DNA of 64,000 bases from Cyanoderma ruficeps. Its lineage: Eukaryota > Chordata > Aves > Passeriformes > Timaliidae. A program made the position numbers and the translations under genes. Position 1 is the stretch's first letter. Every line of letters starts with the position of its first letter. Below are positions 1 through 12,000 of the stretch, piece by piece. Where the stretch lies: positions 6,451,205 to 6,515,204 of the forward strand of contig VZDJ01000056.1 of the NCBI GenBank assembly GCA_008694505.1, written 5' to 3'. The notes below the pieces were generated by a model. It was not told the origin of the DNA. It ran no database searches and saw only the letters and a list, made by a program, of their open reading frames with translations.

Positions 1-1329
1 ACATTATAAATAACCTCAAATTCAGCCCAATAAATATTGCAACAAATTTGTGTTTGCCAGTACATCTGTAGAAATATCAGTAATAAGATAGACCAGAAAG
101 GCTAACCCGTACTAAAGAGCTTTGGTTTTGGAAAAAGGCCATGTGCAATATTTAATTCTTCTGGGGGGGGGAAAGGGGGGTGGAAAGGGGGTGGAGGTAA
201 AACCAAAAGAAAAGAAAAAAAAAGAAAAAAATTGTTTAGCAAATAATATAGTGTTGGGAAAGGATGAGATTGTTCAACAACCTGCAATTTATTTTAGATG
301 ACAAAAAATGAGACAGGCGAAGTAGGGCATGTTTTGCTGAACATCGATGGCAGTTGCACAACATTTTCATGCATTAAAAAGCAATAACTTTCCAGTTATT
401 AATTAACTCCTATTGCCAATACTATTACCAGCAGCTGGAAACATCTACTGAACAAGACACATGTTTGTTTTTTTTTTCTTCCAGACTGCAATCCTGTTCC
501 AACTGCCAAAAGTTTTGAAAAATATTCCAAGTATTTGGCTGACTCTTCAGTAGCCTCATCAATATCCCCCTCATCAGCATTTCTTCACCTACCACCCACA
601 TTTTGCCATCCTCTGGATGACAGAAGGCAGGAGCATCTCAGCTGGAAGAGGCTGGTGAGGCCCTGGTAGAAGGAGAGGTCTGTCCCCACCTCCCACGCCT
701 GATGCTGTGCACGTGTGTGCACCACCAGCCCTACCTGGAGCCACTGACACCCTGTGCCAGCAGATCAGGGGTTAAGCTCCTCATCTGCCTCTACCTCCTA
801 GAAAAACATTCTGCATTTCCACTGGTCAGACTTGGACATCTTTAAGGTTCCTTCCTGGCTTTGCTTTCTCATTAACCAAAAAACCATTCACTGGTGTGAG
901 CAGTGATGACAATACCTGCCACAGTTCTGTGTTTATTCTGATCTATTTAGTGTAGGCTGTTTAGGTTTTATTTCTATTTATAAGCTTAGGAAAAAAAACA
1001 AAACAATAACAATCCATTCAGAGCAAGCTTTTAATACCACTGTTCATTCTTCATTCCCTATTTATATCCTTCTGGAGTTCTGTGATCGGAAGATAGTACT
1101 ACCAGCTTCCCCTGGTGTAAGTTTGTTCGTAGAAAAAAAAGGAAAGTTACACAATAGCTCTACCATTACACAAAGGTTGTGCATAAACATCTGCATAATG
1201 TAATATTTTCCACAGGATGAGACCAATAGGGCATGTATTCTGCATTAGTTTCTAATGGCTCGGTTTTGGTAGGGACTGTGGAAGCACACAAGTTATGAGA
1301 AAAAGGGAGTATTTCTTTTGCATTCAACT
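1..1329. other. Non-coding stretch, no gene seen
   Basis: Apart from the purine tract at 163-231, I see only AT-leaning unique-looking sequence with short T and A runs (for example around 470 and 990). A slightly GC-richer patch lies at about 600-790. A splice-like signal pair on the minus strand in that patch encloses stops in all three frames, so I do not call an exon. Confidence 0.7.
163..231 (+). repeat. G-run and polypurine tract with G-quadruplex potential
   Basis: The plus strand carries G runs of 9 (163-171), 6 (175-180) and 5 (187-191), separated by AAA and TGGAAA, and then a mostly purine A/G tract to about 231. Only a few pyrimidines interrupt about 70 bases. Four or more runs of at least three G with short loops satisfy the usual intramolecular G-quadruplex pattern, because the 9-G run can supply two runs. 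The reverse strand is a C-run followed by a T/C tract, so translation across it gives a meaningless proline/phenylalanine-rich peptide. No gene can be tied to it. It may simply be a degenerate simple repeat. Confidence 0.75.
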
Positions 1330-1522
1330 TCAGTTATCAGTGGTGGCATCCCAGGGAAGTGGCCACAGCCCCAAGCTTGGCAGAGTTCAAGGAGCATTTG
1401 GACAATTCTGTCAGGAACTCTGAGAGCATTCTGCTGTGTCTCTTGGGGTGTCCTGCGCAGGGCTAAGAGTTGGACTCGATGATCCTTGTGTATTCCTTCC
1501 AAATCAGCATATTCTGCGATGT
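1330..1522 (+). mobile_element. CR1 LINE 3'-end fragment
   Basis: The segment reads like the conserved 3' part of avian CR1. It has 'cccagggaagtgg', then 'ccaagcttggcagagttcaa', then 'gcatttggacaatt', and ends with 'agttggactcgatgatcctt' followed by a diverged 'attccttccaa' and 'tattctg'. This is the sense strand of the 3' untranslated tail. The piece is 5'-truncated, as most CR1 copies are, and visibly diverged, so it is an old insertion. No reverse transcriptase coding sequence is present. Open frames on the minus strand across it are shadows of the repeat. Confidence 0.85.
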
Positions 1523-2843
1523 GCATTGAAGGTATGAAAGGTTGTCCATAGAAACCTAAATTTTGGGCAAAGCAGATGTGAAAACAGCAATTTTCAGGGA
1601 GCCTATGAGCCATGTCGGAGCCACATCACACATGCCTACACCCACAGTGTGGATAGCTTGTCTTCTGCTCCTTGGGACATCACCACACAGAAAGCCTGGA
1701 GTTCCTTCATCACCTGCATTGATTGGCAACAATTTCCCAGTAGCTGGTGTACCTGCAGTGGGAGAGACCAAAGCTGTTTCCTCTCATAGGTGACTGCTCT
1801 TTCCATTCCATCCACGGTCATCCTCAGACTGCCCCACTCTTTTCCCACACAACTCCCCACAGGGGTCTGCATCTCCCACCTCTGTAGATGTCTCAGCATG
1901 GAAGGAACAGTCTTGGACCTGCTCAGATTTGTGGTGCCATCAAAATCCACCCCATCTTTTCCAGTTATGGCTGCTTTTCTGCCCGAGGAGAAACATGCCA
2001 AACGCAGAGGTGCTGATCACATAGGGTGGTTTCCTCCAGATGGGATCTGAGCTCGGATCTAACTCTTAATTTTATAAATAAGTTAATACAGCATAGACCA
2101 TATTGACACAGTGTCCTGTTCTGTTGATGAGATAACCTCAAAGAGGGACAGAAAGGCTCTCAGCAGAGCACAGCACAGGCACAATGAAGCAGAAAAGTGT
2201 GTGGGTAGAGAAGGCCCATTTCCCCTCCGCTGCTTTCAATCACAGTCTCACTACAGGTGGAGGGGAGACGGAGGGAAGTATGAGGCTAAATTAATAGGTT
2301 AAGGGCTGGGGCATATCTAATTATAAACCCATTTACCCCTAGCCTAAACATCCTAATCTGAGCCCCAAAATACACAAGTCTGCCTGGAGCGACACAAAGC
2401 AGTGATAGCCCGTGCAGGCACTTCCCAGCCTCAAAGAGTCCATGTTGTTCTTTCAGTTATCACAGTTTATTTTTTGGTTATTGGGACTCCAGAAGCTGCA
2501 GAGCAGCAAGGCTCCGTGAAGAATACAGTGATTTGTGACTTCAAGGATGAGGGGAACCTTTTCAGTGATATCGCTGTCTGTCTGTCTGTCTCCACATGAT
2601 GTACTGCAAAGGTTAATTTGTTTTGAAATCCCCATTTTTAATTTGCATTACTGATCAACCTAGCAATTATAAATGTTAATCTATTCTTCGGTGGCCTTAA
2701 ATTCAGAGATAGAGACTGTTAAACTAAATAAAAATTCCATCCCTTGTTCTGATTTATTAAAACTGGAGTGATATGGAGAACCCACTGAGTCAGAGCAGTG
2801 ATAGGAGCATGCTTTCAAAGCACATCCTTAATTAATTTTAAAG
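1523..2843. other. Non-coding stretch, no gene seen
   Basis: Several overlapping open frames of 70-120 codons occur on both strands between about 1556 and 2050. They overlap each other in different frames, match nothing I know, and the first ones run into the adjacent CR1 tail. I regard them as chance. A short CTGT repeat lies at 2574-2591. The rest shows no structure I can name. Confidence 0.65.
2574..2591 (+). repeat. Short (CTGT)n microsatellite
   Basis: About four and a half uninterrupted copies of CTGT. It is short, probably not very polymorphic, and in no coding context. Confidence 0.8.
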
Positions 2844-2935
2844 CAGGGTGGACCAATTTATATCACTTTGATTTAAATCAGTTTTATTAATTGTGATTTA
2901 AATCACCATTTAGATCATTTAATTTGCATTGCAGT
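2844..2935. repeat. Block of palindromic GATTTAAATC motifs, probable old MITE-like repeat
   Basis: Two perfect palindromes share the core GATTTAAATC: TGATTTAAATCA at 2869-2880 and GTGATTTAAATCAC at 2893-2906. Degenerate copies follow ('tatcac' before, 'atttagatca' after). The block starts with 'gcagggtggacc'. Chains of GATTTAAATC-type palindromes behind an 'AGGGTGGA' start are, as I remember them, a feature of old interspersed non-autonomous elements in amniote genomes. I cannot name the family with certainty. The palindromes are seen directly. The transposon origin is inference. The element would be very degraded here. Confidence 0.5.
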
Positions 2936-4293
2936 TGTGCTTTCTAGCAGATATTTATGACAAAGTGTTATTCTCAGAGACTGACAACTAATAAAAATGC
3001 TTAATTGCAAAGAAAGATAGCTCTGAGCTGGTATTTAGTATTTGTTTTTATTTACCTAGAGAATACACTGATATCACACGTCACTATATATCTAAACATT
3101 TATTTTGGGGGTTGATTTTTATGTTTGATTTATCAGAAAACAGGACATAGAGTTTTTAGTCACCTGATTCACTTTTTCATGTGTTCTTTGTGTCATGCTG
3201 GTTCTGAACAAAAATATCCAGAAGAACATAATTGTTTAAGTGGAGCTACATTGTGTCCTGCATATTTTAGGAAATATTATCAAAATATTCCCTGCATTTC
3301 AAGGCACCCGATGTACTGAACAGTGCAAATATCAACACCAGTAAATCAGCTGTTTTTTCCTTGCTTCTCTGTTCTTTAAGATTAGAACTGATTGATCTCA
3401 GATCTTCCCTCCTCCCCACCCACCTTTTACTCATAAAATGGGAAAGGATATGCAAATTTCCCTGTCCTTTCAACTACCAGTTGTTTTTCCAACTTGGAAT
3501 ACTCTAGTCATTAAGTGATGTAAAGCAGATAAAACAAAAAGAAGAAAATGTTCTTTTTGCACCTGCAAAAAGACTGCAGCTATCAAAACCTAGTTTATTG
3601 CTCAACAAACTCCAATTCCAGGTGTCTAGTCAGTAATTTCTCCTCTTTAGTGATTTGACATTCTTCAGAATTTTGGCACTGAATATATACTCAGTTGTTA
3701 TTTTTATGAAAAAGGTTATTAATAAGAAAATAAAATTTTATTTTGGGCATTCATAACAAATTTAGGCTGTCACCATTTCAGGATGCATGACTTCAAGTTT
3801 TATTTTCAGAAGACAAAAATATTGATTTAAAAATTCAAAGGTGGATGAATGTGTGTTGTAAAAACACACGCAGATGTCTTGGCACTAAAGGATAAGGTGA
3901 ATGGACTAATTGACATCTATTTTAAAAGGAAATACAACAAAAACATGGTAGATTTTTATTTTCTAGAGGATTTTTCTTCTGCCCTCAACTGGCAAAGTAT
4001 GATTTTTACCACTTGCGCCTGAATAGAGATTCTTCCCTTCCCCACAAGGAAAACGTTGGGCAACGAACTCTCCCCACACCATAATTCTCACACAACACGA
4101 CAGAAAAGGCACAGCTCTAAAATCAAAGCATCATTTCTTAATCCAGATATTTATTCTCAATTCTATCCAAACCTTTCCCTGATTAGAAATTAGTTAACTA
4201 ATTTCATATGGCTGCTGGGTAAGAGAGCTTTCCCACTCAATTACTTAGCACAGCTTCTTAGGCCATTGACTTGTTTCAGTGGACTCACTTTAA
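2936..4293. other. AT-rich non-coding stretch, no gene seen
   Basis: This stretch is markedly AT-rich, with many short A and T runs (for example 3700-3760 and 3800-3960). Open frames are under 70 codons and unremarkable. No repeat family or RNA gene is recognisable. Confidence 0.7.
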
Positions 4294-4345
4294 AAGTTGG
4301 ACACTATTATTTTGGGAGTCTTTTCCAACTTTAATGATTCCATGA
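4294..4345 (+). mobile_element. Short CR1 LINE 3'-tail fragment
   Basis: The sequence 'agttggacactattatttt' followed by 'gggagtcttttccaacttta' and 'atgattccatga' aligns by eye with the last 50 bases of avian CR1 (ttggact-gatgat-...-gtcttttccaac-...-atgattctatga). Only the extreme 3' end is left and it is diverged, so it is an old, strongly 5'-truncated copy in plus orientation. Confidence 0.7.
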
Positions 4346-7300
4346 ATCCCCTCCCCATCAGCAGCAGCGGGGCAGGGCATCAACACTGACTGCTCAGGCT
4401 GGCAGGAGGGCAGGACTGGGGACTACACACCTGCACATCTGGGCAGCAGCACCACAGCACTCACAATGTCCTTCGGAGCTGGGTAATACTTTCCCCCCCA
4501 GGCTATTCTTGCTATTTGGCACTAGCAAATCCTGTTCTGTGGGCCAAAAATCTGTGGTTGTAACAGAGATCACAGAAGAGAGGTCCAGACTGCAGTCTGC
4601 AGTGGGGGTTTATATTAAGTCCTACATACCTTAGTTAGTCCCCAGAACATGCAGCCTTATATTCCTTTTCAATCAGTTATCTGAAAGATGAGACATTTGT
4701 TTTAATTTTGGCATAAAGTGCTGAAGATGCCACCTGGTACTTCGTTACTGGTGTTAACCAATACTAGGAAGAATTCTGTGTTGGTGCTTAGGTCCTAGAA
4801 AGGAATTAATTCCCCAGTATGGTAAGAATTCAAAACTAAATTAAACAAGGAAGCATGTTAGCTTTTCACCAGTTCTGAGTGTGCAGCACAGGAATATGCT
4901 CACCCAAAAGGTGTGGGAGCACTGGGAATAGACAGGCACTCACCTAGAAGGGAGCAGGAGAAAACACCCAGCTGACTTTTCCACAAGTCCTTGCAGAAGT
5001 ATTTCCCACCTGAGTGAAAAAAAAAAATCAAATGAAAATTTAATAAGTAAACAAAAATTTTACAAAAGGGCAAAAGTGTTTCTGTGGAATAAGATTTTTT
5101 GCTTATTCTAAACTTCAGAGCAGGCACAGACTAAAAAGAGGTGCCAAAAGAAGAAACCGAAGTGCTGTCACTGTGCTGCAGTTAAGGACATACACCCACG
5201 AGTTCCCCTTAGCAACATCTCCTTTTCTGCTGAAAACCACCATAGTTCACAATTCCTCTGTGCAAGTGTCAGCCTACCTAGAACTGACAACTCAAACGTG
5301 CAGAACAGAAAAAAAGGGATCAGTAAATACCTCAGTTCTGTATTTGGAGAACTGCACTATACATTCAAGACCAATTAAATACTTTAAAACCTCAGTGAGT
5401 ACCTGCAAGAGTTACATCTGCTAAACCCATCAAGTCTGCAAAACTTGCACAGGAGAATCACTGAGGCATTTTGCAAGGGAAGGCTCAACACACAGATGTA
5501 AATTTTGTGCTTTGGAACACATAGGAAATTCCAGCAATCATTGAATGAAGTCTGAATGTCTTGCTGAAAGGCGTGCATTAAGCAAATATAAACCATTAAG
5601 TAAATACATGGAAAAAGTAGTGCCTTGGAAGAAATAAACAAATGATATATGGCATCAGACTAAACAAGCTAGTGCAAGGCCAAAATAGACCAGCTATCTC
5701 TGGAATCACTGGAAGTAATCATAAAGAAACACTTGAAATAATAAATAAAATGGAAGAAATAGTTCTCTTCCCCTACCACTCATGTCTGAAGCAGAACAGA
5801 GCAGCCTTGAGTGGCACATAAAATTTTCCTTTAATGTGACAGTGAAAGATGCTATACTGTGTCCACTGTACCTGGTCATGAAGAAATTGCCTCTGTACAA
5901 GGATTCCTCACTTGCACAAAGCTGAGGAAATTAGGCTGCTCCTCCCAGACAGCATTGGATAAGACAGACAGGGGTGTCTGAGGAACCACCACCCTCCTGC
6001 TCCTGACAGTGAGATGATCCCCAATTTTGGAAGCTTGGCATGCACCAAAACAGCCAATGCTCAAATGACACTGAATATGGTACATTCCATCCTAACCTGA
6101 TCCGAATTTCAGGTTGGCTTTCCTGACACCAGCAGCTCATCAAGATGTCTGTGCTAACTAGATATTTCACCTCCTGTGTGAGGAAGGAAAATTAAACGAG
6201 TAAAACTAGCTGACACCAGGAAAATTGAGGAGCTGTAACTCATACAGAGTTGGCCCAGAAATAATCAGACTCCTCACTCCTTTATTTGTTCCTGGACCAG
6301 ATCCATTCTGTCCAGATAAACTCCTCCTCAGTGCACTACACAGCTCTGGTGTAATGAAGTGATGGGTCATGCTGGTGCTATCGCATCCAGGATTTATGAG
6401 GAGACGTTATCGCCTCAAACAGGGAATTGGAGGGGCCAGAGAGATTGTGGCTCTGCAAACAAGTCTTTAAGGCATGTTTAGGTGGGTGGGATGCAATCAA
6501 TCAAATTAAGGTGCTGTGCATGGATGTATCTCCAATGACCTCTGAGAGAATTCCAGCATACATTGGGTGCAAAATATGTCGGTTAGGAATTCATTAACTG
6601 TGCACATCTATTAGCCAAAGCAGGCACACCTCCTACAGGTAATTCAGCTCATTTCCTCTCCTTTCCAGAGAGGAAAATATCCAGTGCTGATAGCAAGGCT
6701 GCCTTCCCTGCTGATCCCCTTTTGTCTCTGTTTGGCATGTTTCTTGCATTCTCCATTCAGCAGCAGCTGTGCATAGCTGGTCAAACACTTCAAGTTGTTT
6801 GTCAAAGTTTACCTGAGGCTTTTCATCTCCCTGTTTTCCCATGAGCTGCCCAAACACAAGTCATCTCTGTTGGCTTCTGGAGCACATTAATTCTGAGCAC
6901 AGAGTCAGAATCAAGTAATCAGTTAGCTGGAAGTTAAAGTGGAGCATTTTTCCCTAACAAGGGCAACAAAAAGGTGGGAAAGATATTTTTGAATGAGAAC
7001 ATTTTTATTCAGGTAATATATTCCCTAGAGGCACACCTTTAATATCAGCTCATGGGCAATCCTTTCACTAGATGCAATCTGAAAAGCCACTGGAGGCAGA
7101 GGAAAGCTAATCAAAGCATAAGGTCTGATTTATCACTTCCGAAATGCAAGGTGGGGGGATAACAAACTGCAACCTCAAGGCTTTGGGCCTGAAGCACTGC
7201 ACAATCCTGGATCCATGATGACAGAAAAAGGAATCCTCCAGCTAACATCGCTCACACTTATCCTCAGACTGTGGGAGATGTTACTGTGAGGGCACAGGGA

Positions 7301-8970
7301 GGAAACAGAGGCCCCGAAGAGCGAGGGCAGGAATGCAGGGGCTCTGGAGCACTGAACTGGCAGCATGACACAGGAAAAGGGGCTTGGGGGTCTGGCCACA
7401 CACAACTTTTGTCACACACAGTGAAGAGGGAAATGGATCATATCTGCCACATCTTGTAGCCCCGATCTACGGCCAGCTAATTGGTAACAGGAGTTTTATT
7501 TAAATATGAACTCTGTGGAATCTTTTAACATGAATATCTCTTGAATAACTTATTTGATTTTGAGCTGTCTCCTAGGAAACAGTCCGTTTGTGTCAGGATT
7601 AAGGAGTAGGATGCCATGCATAGTTAGGAATGCCTGTTAACCTCCACCCTTGAAATGCTCATCCCTAAAGACAGGAGGAGAGAGGGCGGAATGGGACCTG
7701 ATCTCAAGGGACCATCAGTGGGAGCCTGGCTCCTATTTGTGCTTCAGGAGTTCTCAGTTCTCACACCAGATTTATGCCCAAATTCTGTCATGTGATGTCA
7801 GGCCAAGTGGATGCACAGGTAGCTGAGTGAGGTCAGGAATTAATTTGACACTTTATGGTTCCAAATTCCACCATGATTTGTGGATGTGAAAAACTTTCCT
7901 ACCCTAATCAACAGGAATATTCATGTGCATGAAATTGGATGGGTAAGATCAGGATTATTCTCCAGAGAAACAAAATGATGTAAAGGCTGTTATTTATCCT
8001 GGCTATGCTGTTTTTCTGAGAGGGAAAAAAAAGAGGAAAGATTTGAATTATAGCTATTTGATGGGTAACATTGCAGTAGACAGGTTAGTCCTTGTAATCT
8101 GCTGGCATAATCAGCAGAGGACTAAATCAAATATGTTTTTACTCATCTTATGTATCTATTAATGCAATTCATTGCAATGGTTATTCAGTATTTATGTTTG
8201 TGAGAATTACTGCATGTTTCATTCCCTTTTGAAAACTAGGATAGTTGAAATAGTACAGGGTTGCTTTTTTATCTGACAGAGCTTTAATCTTTTGCTTATC
8301 ATGGTTTCACCTGAACTGTTCTAAAAACAAAATAAATGAGGTTTTGGTGAGATAAAAAATTCCAATATTACACCCTGATACCATTGGTCATGGTGTCATG
8401 ATACACCCGACATTCCTTACAAATAATGTGTGTGAAGATCTGGTTTTTTGACTGCCTGTATTAGTTTGAAGAAATAGCACTCATCACACTGAGTAATATT
8501 TATCACTGCTCATATTTTAGTCAAAATAGTCAAATTCTACTTTTTAGAAAATAAAGCTAACCACTTGCAGAAGTCAGGAAAGATTTTCTTCTCTACTTAC
8601 AGGAATACACATAGTCTGTAACTCTTCTCAGTTAATCAAATCCATTATGGAACTCCCAATTTGGTACAAAGTATTTCAGAGAAAAATAGATCAGATTTCT
8701 CTAGGTCTGAATATGCCTGCTGCTGCACCCTAGCACTGAGATTGCGACCCAGCATCTTGTTCCACTCTGCAGGGAAGAACCGTCTGAAAGTCAAATTGGA
8801 GGACAATATCTGCAAACAGACTTTGAGGGAAAATCACTTTCCACCTTCTAAGTGCCCACCATTCCTAGGGTGCAGGTGAAAGAAGGTTTGCAACTTCTGT
8901 GACTAAAAAGCCTTGTTCCTCAACCTTGCTCCCAAAGAAATCTTGTCATATATATGTTATGTCTGGTCCC
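4346..8970. other. Long non-coding stretch, no gene recognised
   Basis: Open frames reach only about 85 codons and none is recognisable. Two minus-strand intervals here have good splice signals on both sides. The one at 4630-4680 has stops in all three frames. The one at 4944-5009 is open and is listed separately. The stretch near 6.3-6.5 kb and around 7.5 and 8.1-8.3 kb is unique-looking sequence with no repeat character. Whether it is conserved needs an alignment. Confidence 0.65.
4944..5009 (-). other. Candidate 66-nt exon by splice signals (low confidence)
   Basis: On the minus strand a long T-run ending in 'cactcag' (an excellent acceptor) is followed by 66 bases and then 'ctag' with 'gtgagtg' (an excellent donor). 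The length is a multiple of three. In the open frame the exon would enter and leave in phase 1 and encode a peptide beginning GKYFCKDLWK and ending SQLGVFSCSLL, with two cysteines. I do not recognise it. Intervals this short are open in some frame by chance more often than not, and comparable splice-flanked intervals without any open frame exist nearby (4630-4680), so this is only a candidate. It could also be a non-coding RNA exon or nothing. Confidence 0.2.
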
Positions 8971-9015
8971 AGGTCCAGGAAGACAAGAGAGACATCAAGA
9001 AGGTCCAGGAAGACA
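8971..9015 (+). repeat. 15-bp direct repeat, 30-bp period
   Basis: The 15-mer 'aggtccaggaagaca' occurs at 8971-8985 and again exactly at 9001-9015, so the start-to-start distance is 30 bases. The intervening bases are also purine-rich. In one plus frame the repeat encodes VQEDKRDIKKVQEDIS, with charged residues of coiled-coil character. It begins next to a 'tcccag' that could serve as a weak splice acceptor, but I see no convincing donor. It is most simply a local duplication. Confidence 0.6.
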
Positions 9016-12000
9016 TCAGCATGATTCACAATTCAGTTTTCAGAGTCAGTGGGTATTTTTCTTTTTTTGTTCCGTACAGGAGCAGTCAAATGAAGAACTT
9101 AGAATGACCTTAAAAGACTGAAAACAGAAACAGGAGGCAACTCTTAATGCTGTTGTGCCATAATCCATGCTACCCCAAGCCATTCTCCAAGGCAAGAAAC
9201 AGAAAAACCCCATCAAGGAAATAGTGCCATAAAACAGAAAAACAAAGTATAAACAGAAAAATAAAACCAGACGCCAATGTGTACCCAAAGGAACTATTAA
9301 AAGCAAAATGCTTGTCAGTATAGGATGCTCCACTGCACACATCTGGTGCTCTCAGCAATACAGAACATTTCTTTAATTGCTACACCTGAGACCAAGACCA
9401 AGAAATAAATCTAGACACTGATCTCAACATATTTGGAGACAGGTAGAGATGAGTAGCAGCGTGAGGATTTCATTGACGATAATCAAGCAGTTATGCATTA
9501 CTGCACCGAGCAGACATGCTCGGGATAGACCTATGCCTCTGTAATTTGATGTCTGTTTTTTAAATCCTTCTGGTGCCAGACATTGCAGAGATAACTGTGA
9601 TAAGCCTCCCATGTGGTATATATCACGAGATACTTTTTGCACCATCCAAGACGTCAGTACAGCAATATCCAGTAGAAAAGGCAATGGACGGGATGTCAGA
9701 GCAGCTGGACTGGCTCCAGTCCGTTGCTTCTTCTCATGGGTTGTTGCAAGTCACTGAACTTTTCTGTTCCTCTTTTATTTACTCAGACTCTAAGTACATG
9801 TTTAGACAGCACCTTGCATGATGGATCCTTATTCTCCCTCAGGACCTTAGAAATGTGTAAGTCAGTGTTATTCACATTTTGTGACTTAGACTTTTCCCGA
9901 CAACAAACAGTGAGGCCTATGTGTTTATGGAGAGGAAAGGATTCAAAGACAGGCACAACACAAGAAAGAACATAACTAACACTTGCTCTGAGAAGCTGTT
10001 TGGTGTTTCTAAACTGGAAAATAAATGTGCTCAGCAACACCTCTTGCTCAGGATCTCTGTCCTTCACCTCTAAATAGGTTACTCACCATTTTTTAACTGG
10101 TGTGAGTCCAAGCAAAGGGTGGGTAAAATATTGATGTTAAAATGTTCATATCCTTATTAGAAGTAATAACCTTTGCTCTGAATTCAAGCTGAATATTATA
10201 AAATTGCTTTTAATAATTTCTTTCTGAGTAACATCAAGGATTTCCTTTTCTTAACTCAATTTGCTATAGCTTGGCCTTTGTGAAGAGTGGCATGTCATTG
10301 CCAGCTGTCATTATTGCCTATACATTTTTCAGCTGCATTTCGTGTAGACCTGGTGACCTGGTGCTCCATTTGCCCAAAATAATCAGTTCTCAGCCCTGCC
10401 ATTTCCCAAATCAGGAATGACATATCTTGAACGACATTAACTACCTCAGAGACTTCTCATCCTTCGCAAAATGAAATTTTAGCCATTTGTTGCCCTACAG
10501 CACATTTGAGGTCAGGAAAAAATATTAGGTTCTCCTTCTTCAGGTGGGTACTCAGGTGCAAACTCAAGTATAAGAACATTCTTAGGACTGACCAGTACTA
10601 AATACAGGATACAGAGGTGGCATTAAAAGAGTCACTGGGTTTTAGCAGATCTGAGTCTGTTCAAAGAGTGTCTTTTCCACACAATTTGCCCTGCCTTGAC
10701 ACAACTCATTTAAAAAAAGAAATAATTGAATTAAAAAATTAAATGGATTTTTTTTTTTAGCACAACAGAATATTGCCCAAATATGATGGCCCATTGCTCC
10801 AGTGAATGGCAGTGAGGAGAGGCCTGTGGGAAGAGTTCAGCAAACAAAGCCACCAGTCCTGCCTGTTGTGATCAGACTGCAGTTTCTGGTGAGTGTGGGG
10901 ATCAGTTTCCTGATTTCATCTTTTATAAAACACAAGCAGAATAAGATATCAACAACTCCTTTCCTGAAGACCACTGGCTCATTTTGTCTGCATCTGCTAT
11001 GGACAATGTCAAAAGATGTTGCCTCAAAATGATCAAATTAAGATCAAGCCTGAGACTTGCTGATCCCTCCTCCTTTTGATGCTCAGGGGAGCTGGATATA
11101 TTTTGAATGTTTGATTTGGTTTGTAGGGAATGTAATGATTTTTTAACCAAGCTGGAATTTTGACCCAGAAAAGAAAACCAAAACACATTAATTATCTCGA
11201 AATGTGCTCTAATGCTGAATCAGAAGAGAAGAAATTTAGTCAATATTCAAATTGTGAAAAACCCAAACCAAAACAAGAATACCCACAAGACTCGAAATCC
11301 CAACTGTATTGATCCTGAAAGACTTTCTTATGACTGTTGTTACACAATACAAAATATTACACAATATTTTCATAGGTACATGAATATATATCATACATTT
11401 ACTGTGCCATTAAGAGTTAATAATGAATCTGTATACAATGATGTATTTCCTTTTTTCCCCATCTTTAAGAAACTCCTGAGTCACTGGATTTCCAGACCAC
11501 ATTCATCTTTCTCTTTCATGAAAGATTCCCTTATACAAAGATCTGTGACTAGTTCAATGACAGAAAATTTTTTTTTTCCTGTTTAGAAATATCCCGAACA
11601 TGAATTTCAGATTGCAAGTACCTCTTCATTGTGCAACTGCCTTTTCTTCTAGATTACATTAAACTTATTTAAGGCTTTTATTTCCATTTAATTTAAAATA
11701 GATTCCCTGAAGATGAAAAACCTTTGGGTTTTCTCTTGGCCTTTCCCTTGTTCCTACTTCCCATGTAATGATGCCACAATGATTCACTATTTGATGTTCT
11801 CTGGCTTCAGACTTATACTATAATTGCCTAATTTCTTATGAGAAAGGCAGATAAGGAAATATTTCAAGAGGCTTGTAAATAACTGACAAGGACCACAAGA
11901 CTGCAGTTATTTTTAATTTATATCTGAAGTACTTTGCTGTGCTAGCTGAAATAATGTGTTTGTATAGTTTTTCTGTGCAGCCTGTATCATTTATCACTCA

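Noticed and set aside
4630..4680. Minus-strand 51-nt interval with a good acceptor and a gtatgt donor
   Set aside because: Stops in all three frames. It shows the background rate of splice-like pairs.
9046..9342. Hydrophobic 98-codon minus-strand frame as a membrane protein
   Set aside because: The F/L/Y richness follows from the A-rich plus strand (repeated aaacagaaaaa-type strings). There is no other support.
10761..10888. Interval with a T-run acceptor and a gtgagtg donor as an exon
   Set aside because: All three frames contain stops. It is kept only as a measure of how often good splice pairs arise by chance here.
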